A DNA stretch of 64,000 bases, taken from the NCBI RefSeq assembly GCF_001653795.1, contig NZ_CP011514.1, positions 3,056,279-3,120,278 on the forward strand, in the 5' to 3' direction. Shown piece by piece: positions 9,953-17,726 of this stretch; the stretch's first letter is position 1; each line of letters begins with the position of its first letter. This stretch comes from Mitsuaria sp. 7 (GTDB taxonomy: Bacteria; Pseudomonadota; Gammaproteobacteria; Burkholderiales; Burkholderiaceae_C). The notes under the pieces are model-generated. The model saw nothing but the letters and a program-made list of their open reading frames with translations. It was not told where the DNA came from and did no database searches. The position numbers and the translations under genes were made by a program.

Positions 9953-10420
9953 TCACTCCCGATCGAGATCGATCCAGTCCTCGGTGCGCCGCTTGCTGCC
10001 CAGGCCCAGGGTGTCGAACGCGTCGCGGGCCGGTGCCTGAACGGTCACCCCGAGCAACGCGAGCGCCTCATTGATCGGGCCGATGCGTTCGGACGAACGC
10101 GGTCCATAGGCCAGCCGACCGCCATCAAAGAGCACCGTTCCTTGCGTACCGGCGCCGCCGAAATAGTCAGTCTCGAAGTACATCACGCGACCTCCGCGAG
10201 ACAGCTCGGCGAGGACGGCCAGCAGTTGGTCGCACAGATAAACAAAGCCGTCGGTCGACCCGGATAGCGGCAGCGGCAGAAAGGCGTCGAGGTCGTCGTC
10301 TCGCGTTGGCAGGAGGGCCAGTCCTTGCGACAGCGTCACCGGAGGTGCCAGGCCTTGCCGTTTGGAGAAGTCGCTCAGCAGGTCGGTGCGGGCGATGAGT
10401 CCGGTGACGATGTGGGTCAT
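9953..10420 (-). CDS. Hypothetical protein, immunity-like
   Basis: A 155-residue, mostly soluble, acidic protein with no signal peptide. It opens with MTHIVTGLIAR, has a central ETDYFGG segment and a GPINEALALLGV segment towards the C-terminus. I recall this pattern from small unannotated proteins encoded next to polymorphic toxins, but I cannot name the family with certainty. It lies 47 bp downstream of another small gene and close behind a broken toxin-like gene on the same strand, which fits a role as an immunity protein. It could also simply be an orphan hypothetical. The start is the first ATG; no strong ribosome site was noted. Confidence 0.6.
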   Translation of the reverse strand: MTHIVTGLIARTDLLSDFSKRQGLAPPVTLSQGLALLPTRDDDLDAFLPLPLSGSTDGFVYLCDQLLAVLAELSRGGRVMYFETDYFGGAGTQGTVLFDGGRLAYGPRSSERIGPINEALALLGVTVQAPARDAFDTLGLGSKRRTEDWIDLDRE

Positions 10421-10467
10421 GGGAGTCAGAGAAGTGGCGTGAGGCCCTTGGGTCCATGCGCATCAGT

Positions 10468-10845
10468 TCAGATGCTCGTCAGAGCCTTCATCACGCGCGA
10501 CCAGTCATCACGTGTGCTTGCAGTCCAACGTCGAATCGACAACCGTTGCCAGAGCGTGGGTGTCGCGTTCCGAATGCGATGCTGCCGGATGGCCTCGTCC
10601 AGCGATTGCCCGTCGAAGCCGGTCCACACGCCACCCGGTAAGGCGTGGAGATTTCGCCAGCAGGCCGGCGCGACTTCGGTTTCGTAGATCCGCTGCAGTT
10701 CCTCAACAGGAAGTCCCGTCGCTGCCAGTTCACGCGCGATCGATTTCAGATCGAGCTCATCCAATTCCGTATCCAGGTACAACTGCGAGATCGCCTGCCG
10801 CGCGGAGCGATGGGCCTCGTCGTCGATGAAACGCATTTCGCTCAT
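10468..10845 (-). CDS. Small hypothetical protein, candidate immunity protein (DUF7079-like)
   Basis: A 125-residue cytosolic protein with a helical, acidic N-terminus (DTELDELDLKSIA) and a central motif around LQRIYETEVAPACWRNL and GVWTGFD. These features resemble a family of about 120-residue proteins (I believe DUF7079) often seen beside toxin genes. The ATG overlaps the restored stop codon of the upstream toxin-like frame as ATGA, an arrangement typical of translationally coupled toxin-immunity pairs. Assignment to a family is from memory; the overlap is seen directly. Confidence 0.65.
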   Translation of the reverse strand: MSEMRFIDDEAHRSARQAISQLYLDTELDELDLKSIARELAATGLPVEELQRIYETEVAPACWRNLHALPGGVWTGFDGQSLDEAIRQHRIRNATPTLWQRLSIRRWTASTRDDWSRVMKALTSI

Positions 10846-11386
10846 TCGCCCAGCCAGTTCACGACATCACGTTGGTCAAGCACCTGGTCGGCGGCAGCTC
10901 GCTGCAATCGCGCCCACGATGCCGCCGACGATGAACAACGCCGTCACGCACACAGGTGCGCCTGGTCCGCAGAAGAACCCTGCAGAGGCCGTTCCAGCGG
11001 CGCCGCCGAGAACGCCGCCCGCCAAAGTCGCACCTTCCTTGACGCTCTGCCGCGGCTTGTTCTTGGCTTCCCAGATGTTGTAGATCGAGATGGCCCCCGT
11101 CCGCCGCGTTCATTTTTCCTGCGAGGACATCAGCGCGAATCGTGCGCGCGGCCTCGGCGATGCGCTGGACATATGTGGCTCGCGCCTTTGCGTCTTGGAT
11201 GTATCGCAGCGCGAAGTTCTGGGCCGTCGCTTGAAGAGCGTCCAGCGCTTCATCAAGTCCGCGAAGGTCTTGCGTCTGCCGACCCATCGATGCGGGCGAC
11301 GGTGAGTGGGACAGGCAGTTGGTGCCCCTGTCCACGATCTGAGGATTGCTGATCTGGCACAGCGGGCCTGGCGTTCTCGCGCTCAT
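10842..11386 (-). pseudogene. Toxin-like gene with a Gly-rich membrane segment, broken by two frameshifts
   Basis: From ATG 11386 (GGAG five bases upstream) the frame reads a soluble helical half ending LAGKMNAADG. At a run of five G near 11091-11095 the coding sense moves to a second frame with IYNIWEAKNKPRQ and a Gly/Ala-rich hydrophobic stretch containing CGPGAPVCV. Near 10905 it moves again, to a frame ending DVVNWLGE whose stop overlaps the next gene's ATG. Each shift is explained by one extra base, and removing both gives one coherent protein of about 180 residues. The Gly-zipper-like segment suggests membrane insertion, as in some pore-forming bacterial effectors. It is either a decayed toxin or contains two sequencing errors; no trafficking domain is visible. 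Confidence 0.6.
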
Positions 11387-11556
11387 CGCCTCTCCCGGAA
11401 ATCTCGCTTGATGATAGCCATCGTCCTTCTGCAGCGACGCCCGATCCCGAGCTCAGGTGACCATGGTCATTCCCTCCACGTCATCCATCCGGCGCAGGCA
11501 TCACGAGCCGGTCCAGGACACCCTCCTACAATCCGCGCGCCTTGTCAGGAGCCCGC

Positions 11557-12159
11557 ATGTCCGCACCGATCGATTTCTATTTCGACTTCGCCTCGCCCTA
11601 CGGCTACATCGCCGCGCAGAGCGTCGACGCGCTCGCCGCCAAGTACGGCCGCACCGTCAACTGGCACGCCATCGTGCTGGACGCCAACTTCCAGTCGCTC
11701 GAACGCATCCGCGTGCCCAACAGCGTCATGCGCAGCGACTACGTGCGCCGCGACGTCACCCGGCTCGCCGCCTTCATGAAGGTGCCCTACAACACGCCGA
11801 CCTCGCTGGGCCTGCACACCGAGATGGCCGCTCGCCTGTTCCACTGGTTCAACGACCGCGATCCCGAGCAGGGCCGCAAGCTCGCCCAGGCCGTCTACAA
11901 GGCCTACTTCGTCGACGACCGCAACATCGCCCAGGCCGAGGTGCTCCAGGACCTCTGCGCGACGCAGCATGTCTCGCCCGATCAGCTCCAGGCCATCGCC
12001 AACGACACGGCCGCGCGCGCCCGCCTGAAGGCGGAGATCGACCTCGCGGAAGCGCGCGGCGTGTTCGGCTCGCCGTTCTTCATCGTCGAGGGCGAACGCT
12101 TCTGGGGCAACGACCGCCTGCCGCAACTCGAACACTGGCTGGCGAACGGCCCGTATTGA
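11557..12159 (+). CDS. DsbA-family 2-hydroxychromene-2-carboxylate isomerase-like protein
   Basis: A cytosolic protein of 200 residues with a thioredoxin-like fold. The N-terminus has the FDFASPYGYIA signature, in which a serine replaces the redox Cys of DsbA. This is typical of the HCCA isomerase/kappa-class GST group, which isomerises intermediates in naphthalene and related aromatic degradation using glutathione. The C-terminal GVFGSPFFIVEGERFWGNDRL segment is also characteristic. The ATG at 11557 follows AGGAG by five bases. No aromatic catabolic genes are nearby, so the real substrate is unknown and may be a general glutathione-dependent function. Confidence 0.88.
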   Translation: MSAPIDFYFDFASPYGYIAAQSVDALAAKYGRTVNWHAIVLDANFQSLERIRVPNSVMRSDYVRRDVTRLAAFMKVPYNTPTSLGLHTEMAARLFHWFNDRDPEQGRKLAQAVYKAYFVDDRNIAQAEVLQDLCATQHVSPDQLQAIANDTAARARLKAEIDLAEARGVFGSPFFIVEGERFWGNDRLPQLEHWLANGPY

Positions 12160-12274
12160 TCGGACTCACCGGCCGTTACTCCTTGTCGGCCGGGTAATGT
12201 CCGGCGCGAGCGGTCATCGGCGACCGCCAGGACCGCGTTGTCCACGCATGTTGTCCCTTTCCTGGAGGTCCCAC

Positions 12275-12532
12275 ATGCGAACGTTTCGTCCCCTGCTGCT
12301 CGCGCTCGTCGCGGCCCCGCTGGTTGCGACATTGACCGGCTGCGTCGTGGTCCCCGCCCATCGCTATCACGGCTATGACCGCGGCTACGGCGATGGCGGC
12401 GGTGGCGGCTACGGCGCCGGTTATTCGGAAGGCGGCCCGGTCGTCACCGGCACCATCTGGATCGACGGCTACTGGGACGGCCGCGGCGGCGGCCGCCGCT
12501 GGATCCCGGGCCACTACGGCCCGCGTCGCTGA
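12275..12532 (+). CDS. Small glycine/tyrosine-rich lipoprotein
   Basis: An 85-residue precursor with a lipoprotein signal peptide ending in the lipobox LTGC (Cys23). The mature part is short and rich in Gly, Tyr and Arg, with a C-terminal WIDGYWDGR...RRWIPGHYG pattern. Small envelope proteins with WxPGH-type repeats are common in Burkholderiales and their role is mostly unknown. The start at 12275 is supported by CTGGAGG upstream. Probably outer-membrane anchored (inference). Confidence 0.8.
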   Translation: MRTFRPLLLALVAAPLVATLTGCVVVPAHRYHGYDRGYGDGGGGGYGAGYSEGGPVVTGTIWIDGYWDGRGGGRRWIPGHYGPRR

Positions 12533-12578
12533 GCGGCGTCCTCGCCCTCACTCGCGCTTCACCTTCGATCCGCAAAGG

Positions 12579-12605
12579 ACAAAGCCGGCACTCGGCCGGC
12601 TTTGT
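12579..12605. terminator. Hairpin terminator between convergent lipoprotein genes
   Basis: Stem acaaagccggc pairs with gccggctttgt around a five-base loop. It lies between the plus-strand small lipoprotein and the minus-strand lipoprotein, so it could stop transcription from both sides. The T-run is short. Confidence 0.6.
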
Positions 12606-12652
12606 CGGTGACTGCGTGACGCCTGACCGTCACGCCGCCTGGGCGTTGTCGA

Positions 12653-13558
12653 TCACTGTCCGCAGGTGAACGAAGCGAAGCCGCGGTACTTCGAACCGTT
12701 GATGACCGCCATGAAGCCCACCACCACACGGTGCTTCCCGCCGGCGGCCTGGGCCGTCGTGAGCATCAGGCCGTCGCCGTCGTTCAGGTAGTTGCCGGTG
12801 TACAGCGAGGCCGTGGGGCTCGGGAGCGTGTGACCCGTCGTCGACACCGTCTTCACCTGACCCGCCACCGTGACCGTGATCGACGCGTCCACCGCCGCGC
12901 CGTTCGCGCCGAAGGTCAAGGCCGCCGACCCCATGGCCTGGCCCATGTCGGCGCCCAGGCCCGAGGTGCGCGTCGGCGTCGTGAACTTGCCGGCGTCGCA
13001 GACTTCCACGCCGCTGGCAGGGAACGCGTCCAGGGCGTTGTAGACGACGTAATGGAACATCGACGGCACCTGGTCGACGGTGCTGTCCATGCCGCCGAAC
13101 ATCGCATCGCCCTTGGCCCAGCGGCCCATGGCGAAGGTCTCGTCGCCGGTCACGTCTTCGACGGCGCGAGCCGTTCCGGTCAGCGTGTTGGCGTTGATCG
13201 CCACGATGCCGCCCACCGGCAGTTGCTCGATGCTGCGGACCTGCCCCGAGCCCTGCTGCGACGCGCCGACGACGGCGAAACGCGGCGTCGTGGCCTGGAC
13301 GAACGCGCCCGTCACGAGCGGCGTGACCGTACCGCCGGTCGTCGAGCCGCCCGTGGCGCCGCCACCGGTCGTGGTGCCGCCCGCGGCGCCGCCGGTGCTG
13401 CCACCCGTGGTGGTGCCCGTGTTGCCACCGGTCGTGGTGTTGCCCGTCCCCACGTTGGCGTTGACCGCGGTGTCGCCGTCACTGCCCCCGCCACCGCACG
13501 CCGCCAGCGCCGCGATCAGCGGCAGGAACACGAACACCTTCTTGACTTCGAACTTCAT
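12653..13558 (-). CDS. Lipoprotein of unknown function with Gly/Thr-rich linker
   Basis: A protein of 301 residues with a signal peptide MKFEVKKVFVFLPLIAALAAC (lipobox LAAC, Cys21). It is followed by GGGGS and a long low-complexity Gly/Thr stretch (about residues 30-80), then a domain of about 220 residues that I do not recognise. The domain holds two cysteines, in EVCDAG and at the end in FTCGQ, which may form a disulfide. The start at 13558 is preceded by AGGGAA. The low-complexity linker looks like a spacer holding the C-terminal domain away from the membrane. No neighbour suggests a function. Confidence 0.75.
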   Translation of the reverse strand: MKFEVKKVFVFLPLIAALAACGGGGSDGDTAVNANVGTGNTTTGGNTGTTTGGSTGGAAGGTTTGGGATGGSTTGGTVTPLVTGAFVQATTPRFAVVGASQQGSGQVRSIEQLPVGGIVAINANTLTGTARAVEDVTGDETFAMGRWAKGDAMFGGMDSTVDQVPSMFHYVVYNALDAFPASGVEVCDAGKFTTPTRTSGLGADMGQAMGSAALTFGANGAAVDASITVTVAGQVKTVSTTGHTLPSPTASLYTGNYLNDGDGLMLTTAQAAGGKHRVVVGFMAVINGSKYRGFASFTCGQ

Positions 13559-13800
13559 GACATTCCCTGGATTGAAACTTTTGTTGCCAATTGATTCCAT
13601 TGGCGGGGCCGGAGTCTGTTGGGACTCCCGGCGGTCCGCACGGGACTTTTTGGCGCTTCAAAAGGGAATCGACGCCGGCGCGCGCTATGCGCCCGGCCTC
13701 CCTGAGGGTGTGGGGTGACGGTCACCCCCCAAGGGGTGTAAGGCTTGACCAGGAATTCGAGCCTGCGATATCCGCGCGGAGGCCTGGACGGATCACGGCG

Positions 13801-15312
13801 TCACTGGGTGTCGATCCTCTGAGCGTGCGGCAGCACCGTGTCTCTCACCCAGGCCTGGACCGCCGCCGTGTCGCCGACATCGCCTGCGTAGGGAAAGCGC
13901 GGGACCAGCGGCTCGTTGTCGCCGCGCGGCCGACCGCGCCAGACCTTGAGTGGCAGGGCCAGTCGCGCACCGCTCGGCAAGGGCCGGACGACGATGTCCA
14001 TGTAACACGTATCGCCCGACGTGGGATGTCCCGCATGCACCACCCGCGGGACGCGCAGCACAAGATCTGCGAAATCCAGGCAGGCACTCGCGCAGTGGCT
14101 GTCCGTCACCAGGATCAGCTGTCCACCGAATGCCCGGCCCGGCGGCATCACGTCCTGCGCCAGCGAGCCGTCCGGCTGCAACAAGGTCGCATCGCCCCGC
14201 GCGAGTGCCGTCTCCATGCCGCGAGACAACTCGTCAACCAAGCGCAGGGTGGGTCCGTCGGATCCCTCCAACTGTCTGGCCATCGCAAGCCGCTCGGCGA
14301 GGGCTTCACGTGCGACTTCCGATACCCGCCATGCCGCCTGTGGCATGGCGTCATCCGCCGGCATCCGATCCTTCAACAGCGCGCGTAGCACCCGGAAGCC
14401 GATGATCGCGTTTCCACCGTTGTTCCCACGGGTGTCCAGCACGACGGTGCGAACCTCTTCCGCAGCGCCGATGGTCGCGACCTCGGCGAGAAACGCCGAG
14501 AGCCGTGCGCCGTCTTCGACCATGAAATCGGACGCATGGACCCAGCGGATCGACGGCGACATCGCGATGACGGCTTGAGGCGGCGCCTCCGCACGCCATC
14601 GGGTCAGCCCTCCAAACGAGTCCTGCCAAAACAGCGACACCTGCCGCAGGGTCCCCTTGGCCGTGCGGAAGGTGCAGTGCCGCACAGGCGCATCGCGCCA
14701 CGGCTGTTCAGCGTCCCACTCGTTCGTGAGGTGAAGGGCGACGTGGCTCCTCGCTGCATCGAGCTCGCGGCGGTCCACGTACGGTGCCACCTGCGTGTCC
14801 AGCCATTCGCGCGCAGGCACGCCGTCGCAGGACAACAGTTCATCCCCGACCCGGGGCAGCGCGGCGGGCCATGCCTTCGCAGTCCGCGTCACCACAGGGT
14901 TCCCGAAGCGGGACTGGACGTTCCAGCCCGCCCAGCGGGCGCCTCCGGTGGCGGGCCGCTCGCGCCAGACGGCCAGATGACCGTCCCGATAGCCTGCGGC
15001 ATAGAAGCGCAACGCCGTCCAGGCGCGCGCTTCCGTATCCGCCTGCCGCGCCAGATCCATCGCCTGGCGGAATCCCAGGGTCCGCCAGGCGTGGAAAGCC
15101 GGGTCGGCTTCGAGCATGCCGGGGTGGGCCTGCTCAATCAACTGGTGTGCCGCGCGAATGTCGGCCTCGGCCTGCGTGCGCCATACAGCCTCCGGCACCG
15201 ATCGGTCCTGGGGACGCATCGGGGCGCTTGCCCCGGCCGAGGTCACGGCGGTCGGAAACACGCTGAACAGGACGCCAGCGGCCCACGCCTTCGCGATGGC
15301 GATAGCGTTCAA
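13801..15312 (-). CDS. S41-family peptidase-like protein (tail-specific protease fold), exported
   Basis: A protein of 503 residues if translation starts at the TTG at 15312, which overlaps the kinase stop codon as TTGA. This gives a signal peptide (MNAIAIAKAWAAGVLFSVF...ASA) and a periplasmic protein. The C-terminal half shows the S41 pattern: VVLDTRGNNGG, then LILVTDSHCASACLDF, where SACLDF holds the probable nucleophilic serine, and HPTSGDTCYMD. No PDZ domain is evident. The overlap with the kinase-HDOD-GAF gene implies coupled translation and a shared role, perhaps as an envelope output of the kinase pair (inference). The TTG start is less certain than the family. Confidence 0.82.
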   Translation of the reverse strand: MNAIAIAKAWAAGVLFSVFPTAVTSAGASAPMRPQDRSVPEAVWRTQAEADIRAAHQLIEQAHPGMLEADPAFHAWRTLGFRQAMDLARQADTEARAWTALRFYAAGYRDGHLAVWRERPATGGARWAGWNVQSRFGNPVVTRTAKAWPAALPRVGDELLSCDGVPAREWLDTQVAPYVDRRELDAARSHVALHLTNEWDAEQPWRDAPVRHCTFRTAKGTLRQVSLFWQDSFGGLTRWRAEAPPQAVIAMSPSIRWVHASDFMVEDGARLSAFLAEVATIGAAEEVRTVVLDTRGNNGGNAIIGFRVLRALLKDRMPADDAMPQAAWRVSEVAREALAERLAMARQLEGSDGPTLRLVDELSRGMETALARGDATLLQPDGSLAQDVMPPGRAFGGQLILVTDSHCASACLDFADLVLRVPRVVHAGHPTSGDTCYMDIVVRPLPSGARLALPLKVWRGRPRGDNEPLVPRFPYAGDVGDTAAVQAWVRDTVLPHAQRIDTQ

Positions 15313-17726
15313 CTCGCCTGCTTGAACGCCATCACGGCCTGGTTGCGCAGCGTGCGCAGCAGCGAGAGCTGCTTCTCGTCGAGCACGACGCTGCCCGGCT
15401 CCGCCTTGTCCGCGTAGATCATCGCGAACGGCGCGCCGCGCAGCGCCATCGGCAGGATCAGGAAGCTGTGCGCCTTGGCCCCGCTGAGGAACCACGGCGG
15501 CAGCCGCTCGGCGATCTTGGGCTGCGAGGCGTCGGCGATCAGCGTGTCCACGCCCTTCGTGCAGATCGCCGTGAAGAGGTCCGCCGGCAGGCCCGGCATC
15601 ACCCGCAGCGGCACGCGGAACAGCGGCACCACCGCCTCCACCCCGTCGCCCAGGCCGAAGCGGCCGGTGAGCGTCTCGGTCTTCGCGTCGCGCAGGCAGA
15701 AGATCACCCGGCGGAAGCCCAGCCCGCGGTACATCGTCTCCAGGATCATCCGCAGGATCTCGTTGAGCTTGAAGCTCTCGACCATCGCGTTGGTGATGTC
15801 CTGGATGCCGGCGGCCAGCGTCGCCGCCGCCTGCTCGGACGGGATCACGCCGGCCGGCGCCTGCCCTTCCACCACCGTCGCCTGCAGCTGGTGCGGCGAG
15901 AGGGTGTCCTCCGCCGACGGCGTCAGCGGCGCCAGCAGGCGCTGCGCCGGCGAGTTCTTCGCCAGCTTGATGTCCATCGCCTGCGCGAGCTGCGTCAGCC
16001 GCTGCCGCGCCTGGTCCGCCGCGGCCTCGAAGGCCTTGGCCTCGACGCCCAGCGCGCGCGCGTAGCGCTGCGCCATCGCGCGTACCTTGGCATGCGCCTC
16101 GGCGGGGTCGCTGTTCAGGATGACGTCCGCGACGTCGTTGCTCGCGCGGCCCAACCAGCGCATGCGGTCGGTCGAATGCTCCACCAGCCGCGTCGGCGCA
16201 TCGCCGTCGGGCCGCTGCATGCTGCGCTGCAGGCTGTCCGGGAAGCCCCACTGCCGCGCCACGCCCAGGCCGAGGCTCTCGTAGCTCAGCCCCAGCACCT
16301 GCGCGGAGGCCGCGGCCTCGCTCAGCGGCGGCGCGGCCTGCTCGCCCATGCCGCGCTCGGGCCGCACGACGCGGCGCACCTGCTGCGCCTCCTCGGGCAG
16401 GTAGAACTCGGCCAGCAGCCGGCCCAGTCCCTGGAACATCGTGGCGAGGAAGGACTCCTCGTTCTCGCGCGGCACCAGGCACAGCTCGCGCGCCAGCGAG
16501 CCCGCCATCAGCGAGCGGAGGAACTCCTCCTTCAGGCGCTGCGCGTGGCTCTTGTTCTCCATGCGCTCCAGCAGCACCAGCGACAGCGCCAGGTTGCGGA
16601 TGCCGCCGAAGCCCACCAGCGCCACCGCCCGCGACACCGTGCTGATGTGCCCGCCGCCGGCATGGCTGAACTGCACCGTGTTGACCAGCCGCAGCAGCTT
16701 GTTGGTGAGCGCGACGTCCTTGAGGATCTCGTTGGAGAGCGAGGTCAGGCTCTCGTTCTCGGACTGCGTCATCCGCTGGATGCGCGTCACCGAATCGGCC
16801 ATCGCCGGGAAGTCGCTGCGGTGCCGCATGCGGCGCAGCAGGAACTCCAGCGTCGCGTTGCCGCCCTCGCCGCCTTCCGTGGCTTCGCTGGCGGCCGGAT
16901 GCAGCCACGCGGCGAGCGCGTCGTGGAAAGCCTTGGCATCGGCCCAGCGCTGCGAGGACTCTCGCGAGAGGCCGCGCAGCAGCACGGCGCGCAGCGCGTC
17001 GTCGCTGTCGGGGCCGAGGTCGGCCGGCGGATCCAGCGTCTGCTCCATCGCGCGGCGCACCGCGCGCCACGGATCGGGGTCGTAGTTGAGCCGCTGGCCG
17101 GACAGCATCTCGCTCAGCATCACCGAGGCGGCGAAGACGTCCATCACCGGCGATGCCGGATCGCCCCTGGCCGCTTCCGGCGAGATGTAGCCCGGCGTGC
17201 CGACGATGCGGTTCGGGCGGGCCGCCGCGCCGACCACGCTGGCCGCGCCGGACTGGATGCGTCCCGCGATGCCGAAGTCCATCACCTTGGGCCGGCCCGT
17301 CGAGTCGATCAGGATGTTGGACGGCTTCAGGTCGCGATGCACGACACCCGCCTGGTGCGCCGCGTGCAGGCCGTCGAGGATGCCCAGCATCATCGCGACG
17401 GCCTCGCGCGCCGGCAGCCGGCCGCGCTGGCGCAGCCGCTCGGTCAACGTGCCGCCGGGCACGTACTCGAAGACCATGTAGGCCTGGCCGGCCTCGATGT
17501 CGGCCTCGAAGACCGGCACGATGTTGGGATGCGTCAGCCGGCTGACCGCGCGCGCCTCATGCAGCCAGGCGTCCACGCTCGCGCGGTCCACCGCCTGCGT
17601 CAGCACCTTCAGCGCGACCTCGCGGTCCAGCCGCGGATCGTGGGCCAGCCACACCACCGCCTGGGCACCCTGCCCAAGACTGCGCAGCGGCTTGAATCGC
17701 CCGACGGCGGGCGGCATGGCGGTCAT
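15309..17726 (-). CDS. Ser/Thr protein kinase with HDOD and GAF domains
   Basis: A protein of 805 residues. The N-terminal Hanks-type kinase (about 10-275) has a Gly loop LGQGAQAVV, VALK with Lys40, HRDLKPSN with Asp132 and DFG at 150-152, so it should be active. A HDOD domain follows (about 290-490, starting near LEFLLRRMRHRSDFP). HDOD domains resemble HD phosphohydrolases without catalytic residues and act in signalling. A GAF-like sensor lies at about 640-800. No transmembrane segment is seen, so it is probably cytosolic. The ATG overlaps the stop of the upstream pseudokinase gene (ATGA), and its own stop overlaps the S41 peptidase start. Confidence 0.9.
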   Translation of the reverse strand: MTAMPPAVGRFKPLRSLGQGAQAVVWLAHDPRLDREVALKVLTQAVDRASVDAWLHEARAVSRLTHPNIVPVFEADIEAGQAYMVFEYVPGGTLTERLRQRGRLPAREAVAMMLGILDGLHAAHQAGVVHRDLKPSNILIDSTGRPKVMDFGIAGRIQSGAASVVGAAARPNRIVGTPGYISPEAARGDPASPVMDVFAASVMLSEMLSGQRLNYDPDPWRAVRRAMEQTLDPPADLGPDSDDALRAVLLRGLSRESSQRWADAKAFHDALAAWLHPAASEATEGGEGGNATLEFLLRRMRHRSDFPAMADSVTRIQRMTQSENESLTSLSNEILKDVALTNKLLRLVNTVQFSHAGGGHISTVSRAVALVGFGGIRNLALSLVLLERMENKSHAQRLKEEFLRSLMAGSLARELCLVPRENEESFLATMFQGLGRLLAEFYLPEEAQQVRRVVRPERGMGEQAAPPLSEAAASAQVLGLSYESLGLGVARQWGFPDSLQRSMQRPDGDAPTRLVEHSTDRMRWLGRASNDVADVILNSDPAEAHAKVRAMAQRYARALGVEAKAFEAAADQARQRLTQLAQAMDIKLAKNSPAQRLLAPLTPSAEDTLSPHQLQATVVEGQAPAGVIPSEQAAATLAAGIQDITNAMVESFKLNEILRMILETMYRGLGFRRVIFCLRDAKTETLTGRFGLGDGVEAVVPLFRVPLRVMPGLPADLFTAICTKGVDTLIADASQPKIAERLPPWFLSGAKAHSFLILPMALRGAPFAMIYADKAEPGSVVLDEKQLSLLRTLRNQAVMAFKQAS

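Noticed and set aside
13801..17070. Single long minus-strand frame joining the S41 peptidase to sequence upstream
   Set aside because: Upstream of 15312 it runs out of frame through the kinase gene. The peptidase starts at the overlapping TTG, where a signal peptide begins.
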